Positions 1 to 10,172 of a DNA stretch of 64,000 nucleotides are shown piece after piece. How positions within the stretch are numbered: the stretch's first letter is position 1; each line of letters opens with the position of its first letter. Source of the DNA: Tumebacillus_A lipolyticus (lineage in GTDB: Bacteria > Bacillota > Bacilli > Tumebacillales > Tumebacillaceae); assembly GCF_042682745.1 (NCBI RefSeq), contig NZ_JBHUIO010000002.1, positions 744,001 through 808,000 on the forward strand, read 5' to 3'. A program made the position numbers and the translations under genes. Below the pieces are notes generated by a model. That model did not search any database. It saw nothing but the letters and a program-made list of their open reading frames with translations, and had not been told where the DNA came from.

Positions 1-3000
1 ATCCGCGCGGGCAGAATCGCATTGGAGTTCCCGACCAGCGCATGCGCCGGCGACAGGTCATGTCTGCTCTTCATGATCATCTCTTGATAATCGTTGTTCA
101 TCACGCCGACATAGACGCCACAGGAGCGGCTGTTCAGCATCTTTTCGGTATAGCCCGCCATCTCCAGCGTGTTCCAACACTCCATCAGGAATTGCCGTTG
201 CTGCGGGTCCATCAGCTCCGCTTCCACCGGCGAGATGTTAAAGAACAAAGGATCGAAGCGATCGACGTCCGTTAGAAACCCGCCCCACTTGCTGGAGCTC
301 TTGCCCGGCCGCAGCGGGTCTGGGTCGTAAAACTTCTCGATCGACCAGCGATCAGCTGGGATCTCACCGATCGAGTTCACACCCCGCGAAAGGTTGGACC
401 AGAATTCCCGCGTGTTGCGAGCTCCGGCGAACCGTCCCGAATAGCCGATGATGGCGATGTCCCTCGTATCTGCAGTGCGCACAGAACTCGGCCGAGCGAA
501 CAGATCGGTCGGCCGGACTGTCGGAACGACTTCCTCTTCTTTTGTCGCGACCGCTTCTTCGAAGTGTTGGAACAGCTCGATTTGGCTGCAGATATGCTCG
601 GTCAACTGCAGAACGGAAGTGTGATCGTACAGCACCGACGGGCTCAAGCTGAGCTGAAGCTGTTCGTTGAGCGCATTGACCAGCTCAACCCCGACGATCG
701 AATCGACACCGAGCTCATGAAAACTGCACGCTTCGTCCAATTCGTCCGTCGAGACGAGCAACACCTCTGCCGTTTTCTGGCTTACGATCTGACGCACGCG
801 ATTCGATGCGTTCAACTCCGCACGACTTGCAGCTGGCCGTTGCGGTTTCACCGTCTCGGCGATCAAATTCCCTTTTGTCGCAACGTCTGCTGCTGGCGGA
901 GACTGTCTGATCAATTCGTCCGCATATCGCTCTGCCAAATGTTCGGCGAGCTTTTGCACCGAATGATAGTCGAACAGCGTGGTCGGGCTTAAAGAGATCT
1001 GCAGCGATTGATTCAGCTCGGAGATCAGCTCGACGGCGACGATCGAATCGACGCCAATCTCAGAAAACACCTGATCTTCGGGCAGATCTTCCACGCTCAT
1101 CTCTAAGACTTGCGCCACTCTCGCTTTGATCTGCTCTTCCGCAAGCGCGATCAGCTCGTCTGCTGTACGGACGACTGATGCAGCGACAGACGGTACGGCA
1201 GATGCAACCACAGGCGATGCTTGACGCCCGACGATGACGATCTGTCTGGCCGCTTGCGAGCGATCGGGCTGTCCGAACACCGTCACATCTGCAAATCCGT
1301 TCTTGCCCAGCAACTCGCTCCAGTTGGTCGGATCGAGCAACGGGGAGTGCGGCAGACGAACCTCCATGTCCTCATACAACCACCAGCCGTCCAGCAAACC
1401 GAACGTCAGCGTTAAGAAGTCTTGCACATAGCACAGTTCGTTTAACACCAATCGTCCGCCAGGCTTCAACAGCGAACGAATCTGTTGGAGCGTCGTGGTC
1501 AGGTTGGGCGTTGCATGGATCACATTCGTCGCAAAGATCAGGTCGAAAGCGCCCAGCTGCTCAGCCTTGTCTGGCGTCATCTTGTTGATCGCAAGCGAAG
1601 TGAACTGAGTGAACGGATACTGCTGCGAAAAGCGATTTCGCCCATGTTTGACAAACGCTGGCGAAATGTCCGTATACCAGTAGTCGATCCCTTCGCCAAG
1701 CGGCGCGATCTTCTGCAGGACCGCCTGGGACGTACCGCCCGTTCCAGCTCCGATCTCCAAGATGCGAAGCTTGTCGGTCCGCCCTGTTACGCCACCATGC
1801 TGTTCCGCGATCGCCAGCAGAAAACGAGCGACCAGATCGTTGTAATAATCGGAGAAGCGGTTTCCGTGGTAGAAACCTTCCACCAATTGCAGCGAGGAAT
1901 TGGGGAACAAGATCTGCGTCGCTTGCATCTCCCCTGACCAGATCGAATCGACAGTCGCCATCGCCTGCTCGATCAGGGCAACGTGTGCCCGTTTGTCCGG
2001 ATAGGTATCGAGCAGCCGTCGCTGTTCCGCACGCATCGCCTCGGCGGTCAAGGATTCTGCTAGCTCAGAAACGCGATCGGTCACAGCGACCATCGTCCGC
2101 CCCTGTTCCAAGCGAATGAACTGATGGCGGCTCAAAAGGTCGAGCACAGCGTCGAACCAGCGGCTGTACCTGTCGATCAGCCCGATCTTTTGCACAAGCT
2201 GTTCGCGCTGATCGCGCTCTCCCGCTCGCAACAGGACACCACGCCTCTGCAAAGCTTGCACCAGCAGGTAGATGCCAAAACGCTCAATCTCTGGCATTCC
2301 GTCGAGCAAATTCTGATCGCCGAACGCCGTTGCCGCCTCGCGTTCGATCTGCCGCCCGATCGCCGCATGTGCCGCATGCCCCGCTTCGCTTCGCTGTTCG
2401 CCACCGCTCGCTTCGCCAGCTGTCATCTGCGCCAAGCGATCCGCCCCGATCTTGGCGACGACGATCTGCTCGCTTCCTCGCTCGATCGCCGTCTGGAAAC
2501 CAGCGATGCCCTCCTGCGTCTGCAAGGCCAAAAATCCCTGCTCTGCAAGCAGCTTGCGGAATCGCTCGTTCGCCACGATACCAACCTCGCCCCAATAGCC
2601 CCAGTTCAGAGCGACCGCGTGCGTTTGCCCACTTTTTCGCAAGTAGTGGGCAAAGCTGTCCATAAAGGAGCATCCGGCCACATAGTTGCACTGACCCGCA
2701 TTTCCTTGCAGCGCGAGAATGGAGGAGAAGAAGACGAGAAAGTCGAGCGCATCCCCTGCCGTGACTTGGTGTAAAATCTGCGCCCCGCGATATTTCACAA
2801 CAAACGCTTGCCGGAAACTCGCCTCTGTCATGTTGCGCATCAGACCATCCGCCAAGAGGAGAGCCGAATGAATCACCCCATGCAAGGCGCCATATTGTCG
2901 CTTCGTCTGGTCGATCACCGCCTCCATGCTGCTCCGGTCTGTCACATCGGCGCTTCGGTACAGCACATCGCCGCCGAGCGCGCGCAGCGTTGCCAACTGC

Positions 3001-6000
3001 TGCTCCACCGTCTGATCGTGCTGACGTCGCCCGACCAAGACGATGTTAGCTTGAAAGTTTTCCAGCAGATGACGCGCGACTTCCAACCCGATCCCACCGA
3101 GGCCGCCGACGATCAGATAGACGCCGCGCGGGCGAATGGCGACCTGTCGATCCGCTGTGGTTCCGCTCGCCTGTGCGAGGACGCGCACATAGCGCCGTCC
3201 GCCGCGGTAGGCCACCTCATGCAGCGGTGCGCTTCCCGACTCGACAGCCAGCATCCGGATGCTGGCCTGAAGATCGTCAGCATCCAAATCGATCAGGCGC
3301 ACCTGCAGCTGCCGATTCTCCCTCGCCATCACCTTCCCGATGCCATGCAAGGCGGCAGCGGACGGAAACTCCGGTCGATCCTGAGGCAAAACTGCCTGGA
3401 GCTTTCGGGTGACGATGATCAATTCTTGGGGAGCAGACTGACCGATGTGCGCGAGCGCCTTCCCGAGTTGGAACAGCTCCAACACAGGAGCTGGAACTTC
3501 TGCTCGCTCTGCGCGCAGCAGCTCTTCCTCAGACGCCATTCCACGAAGATAATAAATCTTTCGAATACTTATCTGCTCGGCTGATAGTTGCTTCAACACC
3601 GCTTGCCCATCTTCTGCGGGGCTGATGAAGATCGCGTTGCCAAGCTCTGCTGCCAGCCGTTCCCCCACACCGAGCGCATCTCCGAAGATCAGCGTCGCTC
3701 CTTCGCCGGACGCAGGAGCGCACTCGGCGAATGCGGGTTGTTCTTGCCACTCAGGACGCCACAGATTGAGCGATTCCTCCGGCAGATTCGGCTGTAAAAA
3801 ACTGTGCTCCACCCGCTTGAAGATCATCTCTTCGATCGATAGCACCGGCTGACCCGTCTCGCTGTAGACGTGCATCTGCGCGCGAAAATCGGTCCCGATC
3901 GACCGTACGTCGCCCTTGTTGATGCGAATGAAGCAACGCCCGTCAAGCGGAGCGAACACGGTCATCGAACGGATCAGATAGGGCACGTAGAGCGATCTGC
4001 CCTCCAGCATCCCTTCTGCATGAAACTGAACGGCGATCGCCGCTTGAAAAATGCCATCCAACAGATTCGCCGACAGTTTTTGACCACTGGCGCCATGCCC
4101 CTCGACACGCGCATCAAACCAGAACGTATCTGTGCTCAGCTGAAGTCGATGCAACACTCGCAGCGTTGGGCCATACTGGTAGCCGCGCTGTTCAAAGAGC
4201 TCATACACCGCCTGCGCGTCTTGCCACCGCACGTCCCGCAGTGCGCTCGCGATCTCAGCAGACTGCGATTGCCCGCCATGACCGCGCCCATATTTGCCCA
4301 CGCAGAGCGTCTGCGCACCCTGTTGGATCGAAAACGTTTGTCGAGTCGGTTCCAGGTCCACCGAAAGCGTGACAGCTGGCTCGACCAGCCCTGGCCGTTG
4401 AAACAATACATCGCGCAGCTCAACAGCGCCCGCCTGCGTCTGAGCGATCAGTTCGTTTGCAGTCTCCAGCAGACTTGCGCCAGGCAGCAGATGATGACCT
4501 GTGATCAGATGATCCTGCACGACCGCATCGTCGACCGAAAACGATCGAGTCCACCCGCCCGCCGCTTCGGTCAGCGGAGGATGCAGAGTCTGTTCTGACG
4601 TGCGCTTGTCCGCGAGTCGTTCCGTCTCTGTCCCAGTCGGCCGAGGCAGCCAGAACGCGCGGCGATCGAACGGATACGAGGGGAGCCGGTGCGGGCGATA
4701 TTCTCTGCCGTCGAGCAGCGAATCCCAGCGGATCGGCACTCCTCGCAGCCAGAGTTGCAGGAGGAATTCCTGCACGCCGTCCAGGTTCGCGCCCAACGGG
4801 CGGTCGCTCGCCTGCTGGTGGTTAAAGTGTCCCCAGACGACAGCTTGCTCATCGTCCAGCTCTGCGGTCTGCGCTTTCAGCATCGCCTCGATCCAAGCGG
4901 CTGGATCTTCGATTTCTTGCACCTGCTGCCCATGCTGACGCAGCAATCGATATTCTTGCCCATCCTGCAAGCGATGTTGACGGCTTTTCATCATCTCGGC
5001 CAACGCTGCAAAATCGGGCTGTTCGCTGAGCAGAAGCTCGACGATCATCTCCGGTGTCACCACTTCGTCTGTGAGCAGATCGAGCAACTCATAAAACTCA
5101 GGTTGCTCCACCACTTTCTGCTCGCTCAGGTTCCACTTGCGGTTGAGCTTGCGCAGACTGCTGGCGATCACGAAGAGCAGCACTCGCTTCGCCTCGCCAA
5201 GCGTCGCTTCACGCTGAAACAGCCGATCGATCGAAAGGTCAAAAGCTTGCAGCACAGAGTTCCAATCTTCCATATAGCGCTTAAATGTAAATTGATTTTT
5301 TAGCAACAACTTTGCTTTTTCGAAATAGTAGGTCGAGCTCTCTTCCAGATCTTGTGCGAGCAGTCCTGTGAGCAGCGCTTGCAGATAGTCTGCATCGATC
5401 CTGATCGCCGCGATCGATCGCCCCGTTTGCAAATCGACAAAGGGGATCTGCGGACGCTTCAGATCGGCATCCAGCTGGTCGCCAGCTGACCCGTAGGTGA
5501 GCAACTTCACCATCGCTCGCTGCGGTTCGATCATCCCGCTGACAGACAGGCTGTTCCAAACGCCTGCCCCACAACCTGCTACCGAATGCGGGATCGCCCC
5601 CGCTGCCAAAATCATTCGCAGCAACGCCTCGTTGACCACAAACGAGAAGAGCGGCCGATCCGCCTCTTTCCAGCGCTTCAGTCGGAAGCTTTTGCGAGAA
5701 GCGTTCACTCCCTCTGCGCTCAGCAGCGTGGCAAGCGCGTGCTCAAGGTGTTTTCCAAAAGAGGGGAACGCATGGGTCAGCGCCTGAACCTGTGCGCTCC
5801 CGTGCCAGGTCAGTTCGCCAACGCAAAGCTGCCACGGGCGCGCTTCTGCCCGTTGATCTGGCAGCGACACTTCCTGCAAAAAGCGCACCAGCTCTCCCTT
5901 ATCCCGCACCAGCTTCCCGATCCGAAACGGGAGTGCTTCCCGCCCTTTCAGCAGCGTCATGCTGAGATCTTGCAGCGACATCTGCGCAAAGCGCTCGCTC

Positions 6001-7430
6001 TGGGCGAACGCTTGCCACGCTTGCACCAACCGATCTAAGCTCGCTTTGCTCTTGGCGCTGAGCAAAAAGAGCACCGGTTCTTGCTGCTGATCATCAGCAG
6101 ACGACTCCGCTTGGACAGGGCGATACTCTTCGACCAACACGTGTGAATTCGCACCGCCAAAACCGAACGAACTCACACCTGCGCGCAACGGTTCATCTGC
6201 ATTTCGCTGCCACTCGTCAAGCTGGTTTGCTACTGCGAAGGGCGATCGCTCAAAGTCGATCATCGGGTTGAGCGTTTTGATGTTCAGCGTCTGCGGGATC
6301 TGACGGTGACGCATCATCAGCAACACTTTGATCACGCCAGCAACCCCGGCTGCCGCCTCCAGGTGTCCGATGTTCGTCTTGACCGAACCGATCTTACAAA
6401 ACTGACGATCTTGCGTGAATTTTCGAAATGCTTGGGTCAGTGATTCCACTTCGATCGGGTCGCCAAGCGATGTGCCGGTGCCGTGCGCTTCCACATATCC
6501 GACCGTTCGCGGATCGACCCCTGCGTCTTGCAGCGCATGTAAGATCACTTCCTGTTGCGCCTCGACACGAGGAGCGGTGATCGATTGCGACCGTCCCACA
6601 TGGTTGACTGCCGAGCCTTTGATGATGCCGTAGATTCGATGTCCGGCTGCGAGCGCATCGTCCAACCGTTGCAAGAGGAGAACGCCAACACCATCGCCTG
6701 GAACATAGCCGTTTGCATCCATGTCGAACGTCTTGCACTGCCCGTCTGGGCTCAGCATTCGCGATTTGGAAAAGGAGATGTATTTCCACGGATGCAGGTT
6801 CAAGTTCACGCCGCCAGCGATTGCAAAATCGCTCTCCCCGGTCAGGAGCGAACGCTTCGCTTCATGAATCGCCACCAGCGAAGAGGCGCATGCGGCGTTG
6901 ATCGACATGCTCGGGCCTTTCAAATCGAAAAAGTGGGAGATGCGATTCGCCAAGATGCATTCGTACCCACCCAAAGCGGCATAGCTGTCAGTCTCCAGAT
7001 GCGGAGCGGACGCTTCCTGCCGATAATCGGCAGCCATCACGCCCATGTACACAGCTGTATTGCCCGCTTGTAACTCCCGCAGCGCAACGCCTGCATCTTC
7101 CACACAGTGCCACGTCTCTTCCAACAGCAGACGCTGTTGCGGGTCCATGTTGTTCGCCTCGCGAGGCGAGATGTTGAAAAACTGATGATCGAAACGTTCT
7201 ACCCCTTCGACCAGCCCACACCATTTGCTTACACTTTTGTTTGCCTGTTCAAACTTGGGAGAATAGTATTCCTCCAAGCTCCAGCGATCAGGCGTAATTT
7301 CAGCGATCGAGTTCTTCCCCTGTTTTAAGTTGAGCCAAAATTGTTCATGATGATCGGCTCCTGGGAAGCGACACGACATCCCGATAACGGCAATGTCAGT
7401 TCGTGCATGAGTAGTGGCCACCTTTTTCAC
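1..7430 (-). CDS. trans-AT type modular polyketide synthase (3' end outside window)
   Basis: The frame is open from a GTG at 7430 (AGAGG about 8 nt upstream) to the left edge, at least 2476 residues. Domains in order: KS1 (about residues 11-430) with all three active-site motifs, NAACASS, EAHGTGT and KTNIGH; an AT-like stretch (about 447-905) without a GHSxG serine; DH (about 945-1200) with HxxxGxxxxP at His974 and a later DGIFQ motif; KR (about 1245-1620) with VGGLGGIG and a SSI...NYVAG active site; methyltransferase (about 1847-2033) with LEIGAGTGG; two ACPs with phosphopantetheine serines near 2129 and 2244 (GVDS); then a second KS from about 2317 with DPQQRQF. The methyltransferase after KR, the tandem ACPs and the missing AT fit trans-AT synthases, as does the AT-AT-ER gene in the same operon. 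The protein begins almost directly with KS, so any loading step lies elsewhere. The product cannot be predicted from this fragment. Confidence 0.93.
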   Translation of the reverse strand, partial: MKKVATTHARTDIAVIGMSCRFPGADHHEQFWLNLKQGKNSIAEITPDRWSLEEYYSPKFEQANKSVSKWCGLVEGVERFDHQFFNISPREANNMDPQQRLLLEETWHCVEDAGVALRELQAGNTAVYMGVMAADYRQEASAPHLETDSYAALGGYECILANRISHFFDLKGPSMSINAACASSLVAIHEAKRSLLTGESDFAIAGGVNLNLHPWKYISFSKSRMLSPDGQCKTFDMDANGYVPGDGVGVLLLQRLDDALAAGHRIYGIIKGSAVNHVGRSQSITAPRVEAQQEVILHALQDAGVDPRTVGYVEAHGTGTSLGDPIEVESLTQAFRKFTQDRQFCKIGSVKTNIGHLEAAAGVAGVIKVLLMMRHRQIPQTLNIKTLNPMIDFERSPFAVANQLDEWQRNADEPLRAGVSSFGFGGANSHVLVEEYRPVQAESSADDQQQEPVLFLLSAKSKASLDRLVQAWQAFAQSERFAQMSLQDLSMTLLKGREALPFRIGKLVRDKGELVRFLQEVSLPDQRAEARPWQLCVGELTWHGSAQVQALTHAFPSFGKHLEHALATLLSAEGVNASRKSFRLKRWKEADRPLFSFVVNEALLRMILAAGAIPHSVAGCGAGVWNSLSVSGMIEPQRAMVKLLTYGSAGDQLDADLKRPQIPFVDLQTGRSIAAIRIDADYLQALLTGLLAQDLEESSTYYFEKAKLLLKNQFTFKRYMEDWNSVLQAFDLSIDRLFQREATLGEAKRVLLFVIASSLRKLNRKWNLSEQKVVEQPEFYELLDLLTDEVVTPEMIVELLLSEQPDFAALAEMMKSRQHRLQDGQEYRLLRQHGQQVQEIEDPAAWIEAMLKAQTAELDDEQAVVWGHFNHQQASDRPLGANLDGVQEFLLQLWLRGVPIRWDSLLDGREYRPHRLPSYPFDRRAFWLPRPTGTETERLADKRTSEQTLHPPLTEAAGGWTRSFSVDDAVVQDHLITGHHLLPGASLLETANELIAQTQAGAVELRDVLFQRPGLVEPAVTLSVDLEPTRQTFSIQQGAQTLCVGKYGRGHGGQSQSAEIASALRDVRWQDAQAVYELFEQRGYQYGPTLRVLHRLQLSTDTFWFDARVEGHGASGQKLSANLLDGIFQAAIAVQFHAEGMLEGRSLYVPYLIRSMTVFAPLDGRCFIRINKGDVRSIGTDFRAQMHVYSETGQPVLSIEEMIFKRVEHSFLQPNLPEESLNLWRPEWQEQPAFAECAPASGEGATLIFGDALGVGERLAAELGNAIFISPAEDGQAVLKQLSAEQISIRKIYYLRGMASEEELLRAERAEVPAPVLELFQLGKALAHIGQSAPQELIIVTRKLQAVLPQDRPEFPSAAALHGIGKVMARENRQLQVRLIDLDADDLQASIRMLAVESGSAPLHEVAYRGGRRYVRVLAQASGTTADRQVAIRPRGVYLIVGGLGGIGLEVARHLLENFQANIVLVGRRQHDQTVEQQLATLRALGGDVLYRSADVTDRSSMEAVIDQTKRQYGALHGVIHSALLLADGLMRNMTEASFRQAFVVKYRGAQILHQVTAGDALDFLVFFSSILALQGNAGQCNYVAGCSFMDSFAHYLRKSGQTHAVALNWGYWGEVGIVANERFRKLLAEQGFLALQTQEGIAGFQTAIERGSEQIVVAKIGADRLAQMTAGEASGGEQRSEAGHAAHAAIGRQIEREAATAFGDQNLLDGMPEIERFGIYLLVQALQRRGVLLRAGERDQREQLVQKIGLIDRYSRWFDAVLDLLSRHQFIRLEQGRTMVAVTDRVSELAESLTAEAMRAEQRRLLDTYPDKRAHVALIEQAMATVDSIWSGEMQATQILFPNSSLQLVEGFYHGNRFSDYYNDLVARFLLAIAEQHGGVTGRTDKLRILEIGAGTGGTSQAVLQKIAPLGEGIDYWYTDISPAFVKHGRNRFSQQYPFTQFTSLAINKMTPDKAEQLGAFDLIFATNVIHATPNLTTTLQQIRSLLKPGGRLVLNELCYVQDFLTLTFGLLDGWWLYEDMEVRLPHSPLLDPTNWSELLGKNGFADVTVFGQPDRSQAARQIVIVGRQASPVVASAVPSVAASVVRTADELIALAEEQIKARVAQVLEMSVEDLPEDQVFSEIGVDSIVAVELISELNQSLQISLSPTTLFDYHSVQKLAEHLAERYADELIRQSPPAADVATKGNLIAETVKPQRPAASRAELNASNRVRQIVSQKTAEVLLVSTDELDEACSFHELGVDSIVGVELVNALNEQLQLSLSPSVLYDHTSVLQLTEHICSQIELFQHFEEAVATKEEEVVPTVRPTDLFARPSSVRTADTRDIAIIGYSGRFAGARNTREFWSNLSRGVNSIGEIPADRWSIEKFYDPDPLRPGKSSSKWGGFLTDVDRFDPLFFNISPVEAELMDPQQRQFLMECWNTLEMAGYTEKMLNSRSCGVYVGVMNNDYQEMIMKSRHDLSPAHALVGNSNAILPAR

Positions 7431-7509
7431 GAGCGATACCTCTTTTAGTTAGATATAAAGCTGTTCAATTCGATGCGGTTTTCGATCAACAGCAGGAATC
7501 GAAAGCTTT

Positions 7510-7534
7510 CCCCTCAACCTTATCGGTTGAGGGG
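7510..7534 (-). terminator. perfect 10-bp hairpin at the exporter/PKS junction
   Basis: Arms CCCCTCAACC and GGTTGAGGGG flank a 5-nt loop. The stop codon of the upstream permease lies at the edge of the loop. No U-run follows on either strand, so it may be a weak terminator, an attenuator or an RNA-stability element between the ABC exporter genes and the PKS. A second small inverted repeat (TTTCGAT/ATCGAAA) follows before the PKS start. Confidence 0.45.
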
Positions 7535-8896
7535 CATTTTATCTTTCGACGGCGCTGTGGTCGCTTTGGGAAACCAGCCCCGCCAGATCGCAGCGGGCAA
7601 AAACACCCGCTTCTGTCGTTTTGCCATGATGTCGGTGATGTTTTGATACAGCAGTTTCAGTCCGGGATTGAAGGTGGAGAGCAAGGCGAACAGCGCGATG
7701 ATCACCAGGGCGAACAGGACATCGAGCACGCGCATGCTCGGATAGATGCTCTCGCCGCCAAAATAGCTGAGCGGTCCATCACCCAGGTAGACCCCCACTT
7801 CGCTGAAGATCTGCACCAGCACAAACGCGCTCACAAGCGCAAGGCACAGCATCGAAAGCGACAGGAAGAACGCCTCAAAGAAGATGATCGCAAAGCTTTG
7901 CCCGCGGCTATAGCCAATCGCGCGAATCGTCCCAAATTCCTTCATCCGTTCAAACAGGTTCATGTTGATGGTGGCGCGCAATCCGATGGCGATGATGAAG
8001 AGCAGGGCAAAGATGAACAGGTTGAAGACCGCTTTTAGATTCTGTGCCATCATCGGGAACATCGCCGACGCTTCGGAAGAGGATTCTGCCCGCAACACGT
8101 CGCTTTGCGCGGTTAACACGCTGTCGAGATCTTTGGCAAAATCATCCGCCCGCTCCGCATCATCGAGATAGATTTTGGCGATGTCAAACGTGCCCGGCTT
8201 GTATTGGAAGAGATCGCGCGCCGCGCTCTCCGCGATAAAGCCGTAGTAATTGTCCCATCCGGCACCGTTTGCATAGATCCCCTTGACCACAAACTGACGA
8301 GCAACCGCTTTCCCATCGATCGACAAACCGGCAATCTCCACCTTGTCGCCAAGATCGAGGTTATATTCGTCCGCTTTTGCCCGCGAGATGGCCAGCGCAT
8401 TGCTGTCGTCGTAGATCAGCTCTCCTTGCGAGAGCTCGATCGTCCTGCTCTCCAAGAGGAACTTCCGGTTCGCCTCGGTCAGACCGAAAATCGAGAACTG
8501 CGAGTCCTTCTTGTTCCCATTGACGAGGGACGCGTTGCGCCGAACGAGCGGATAGTACGCTTTCACTTCCGATTTGTGCTCATCCAAATAGCTGTTCAGC
8601 TTGTCTGTCGCCCGTTTGTTCTCCGCTTCCTTTTTCGGGTCGAAGCTGTTGTTGGTCAGAAAGAGCAGGCGTGTAGTATCGTCGTTGCCGACCTTTTTTA
8701 AACTGTCCCACATCACGACCACGTCGGACGCTTGTAGGTTGTCATACCCTTTTAAAATCTGTCGCTCAACACCGTTCATCATCGCATCGGAAATCAGCAG
8801 GATGAAGGTGGATAGAAAGATGACAAGCCCGATTAAAAACGAACGCTTTTTGCTTGCGATCACATTGCGAAGCGCAATTTTGGCTACGATCAACAT
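7520..8896 (-). CDS. ABC transporter permease, MacB/FtsX family (second subunit)
   Basis: The product has 458 aa. One N-terminal membrane segment (about 15-37) is followed by a large extracytoplasmic domain (about 40-280), then three C-terminal membrane segments with the FtsX-type sequence FGTIRAIGYSRGQ between them. This is the MacB-like permease architecture. It lies 16 nt downstream of the other permease and, with the ATPase upstream, forms a complete ABC module inside the PKS operon. By position it probably exports the polyketide or gives self-protection; the substrate is inferred only. The basic C-terminal tail is cytoplasmic. The last codons sit inside the hairpin at 7510-7534. Confidence 0.87.
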   Translation of the reverse strand: MLIVAKIALRNVIASKKRSFLIGLVIFLSTFILLISDAMMNGVERQILKGYDNLQASDVVVMWDSLKKVGNDDTTRLLFLTNNSFDPKKEAENKRATDKLNSYLDEHKSEVKAYYPLVRRNASLVNGNKKDSQFSIFGLTEANRKFLLESRTIELSQGELIYDDSNALAISRAKADEYNLDLGDKVEIAGLSIDGKAVARQFVVKGIYANGAGWDNYYGFIAESAARDLFQYKPGTFDIAKIYLDDAERADDFAKDLDSVLTAQSDVLRAESSSEASAMFPMMAQNLKAVFNLFIFALLFIIAIGLRATINMNLFERMKEFGTIRAIGYSRGQSFAIIFFEAFFLSLSMLCLALVSAFVLVQIFSEVGVYLGDGPLSYFGGESIYPSMRVLDVLFALVIIALFALLSTFNPGLKLLYQNITDIMAKRQKRVFLPAAIWRGWFPKATTAPSKDKMPLNR

Positions 8897-8912
8897 CTCG
8901 AAGGCCCCCTGT

Positions 8913-10172
8913 TCATGAAACTTCCTTCAAGGCCTCGACCGGAGATAAGGAAGCCGATTTTAAAGAAGGATATAATGCGGAGAGCAGAGCGATGCCGAAT
9001 ACGACCAGCAGCGCAGGCACGACTTGGGCAACATCGAAGTTCAAGTACAGCATCTTCCCCGTGATGTTGCTCAGCGGAGAGAAGATCGGCAATCCGACTT
9101 GGGAGAAAATATAATTGACCAGCAGACCGCACGCCGCTCCGATCGCGAAGAAAATCGCGGTGATCAACAGGATCTCGCCGAGGAAGATCTGGACGATACG
9201 CGAACGGTTAAAGCCGATCGCCCGAAGCGTTCCGACTTCTTGTCGGCGCTCAAGCCCCATCATCAGCACGATGTTGGTGATCAGGATGGCGATGATGACC
9301 AGCAGGATGGCGATGCAGGCATAGAACATCATGATCTCAATGTTGACCGTGCTCAACACGAAGCCGCCCATGTCCTTCCAGGTGGACAGTTTCACATCGC
9401 TTGCGGACAGACCGCTCGCCGCCAGCTTATCGGTGAGAGCGGTCAGCTCCTGTTCGGCGTTCTGGCGATCTTTGAGGTAGACGACCAGATCGGTCGCCTC
9501 GCCCGCTTGAAACCCGATCAGCTCCTGTGCGGTCGCTAGGTCCACATAGGTCGGAGCGAAGGAGAACGTGGCGAACAGCTCGATCTCGCCGATGCCGACC
9601 ACCTCCAGCGGCACTTGCACCGGCTGTCCATCTTTGGTCTGCGCAACCGCGTTGATCTTGTCGCCCACCTTCACCCCGAGCTTCGTCGCCTGCTGTTTGG
9701 GCAGTACGACCTCCCCTTTGCGATCGTTGCTGAGGTATCTGCCTTCCAGCAGGCTGACATACTTCTTGTACGCGTTCGTCTTCGATTCCATGCCGACGAT
9801 CAAGGAAGGCTCCATCAGCTCATCTTTCGAAAGCAGTGCGGCGTGGCGCACCAAGCGGGTGGACTCGACGATCTGCTCATCCCCTCGGAGCGCCTGCTCG
9901 ACCTTGTCTGTCTGTTCCCGCTTGAGGTAGGCGAGGTCTCCCCAATCGCCCTTCATGGTGAACATGTCCTCTTCTTTTGTCGAAGCTTCCCTGATCTGCA
10001 GATCTCCGGTCAGCACGTAGCTGATCGCCTCCTCCATGTTCGACTTGATCGTCGAGGTGAAGGAAAGGAAGAACACCAGCAGAAAGCTGACCACAAAAAT
10101 GAAGCTTCCGAGCGTCAGCGTCCTCCATTTGTTTTCAAAGATGTTTTTGAAGGAGAGCGAGTAGATGTTCAT
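8913..10172 (-). CDS. ABC transporter permease, MacB/FtsX family (first subunit)
   Basis: The product has 419 aa with the typical layout: an N-terminal membrane helix (about 20-42), an extracytoplasmic MacB-PCD-like domain, and three C-terminal helices. The motif VGTLRAIGFNRSRI follows the first of these, as in FtsX permeases. Its ATG overlaps the ATPase stop by 4 nt (ATGA), which indicates translational coupling. The two permeases are related but clearly diverged, so the exporter is probably a heterodimer. Its role in exporting the product of the flanking PKS is inferred from gene order. Confidence 0.88.
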   Translation of the reverse strand: MNIYSLSFKNIFENKWRTLTLGSFIFVVSFLLVFFLSFTSTIKSNMEEAISYVLTGDLQIREASTKEEDMFTMKGDWGDLAYLKREQTDKVEQALRGDEQIVESTRLVRHAALLSKDELMEPSLIVGMESKTNAYKKYVSLLEGRYLSNDRKGEVVLPKQQATKLGVKVGDKINAVAQTKDGQPVQVPLEVVGIGEIELFATFSFAPTYVDLATAQELIGFQAGEATDLVVYLKDRQNAEQELTALTDKLAASGLSASDVKLSTWKDMGGFVLSTVNIEIMMFYACIAILLVIIAILITNIVLMMGLERRQEVGTLRAIGFNRSRIVQIFLGEILLITAIFFAIGAACGLLVNYIFSQVGLPIFSPLSNITGKMLYLNFDVAQVVPALLVVFGIALLSALYPSLKSASLSPVEALKEVS

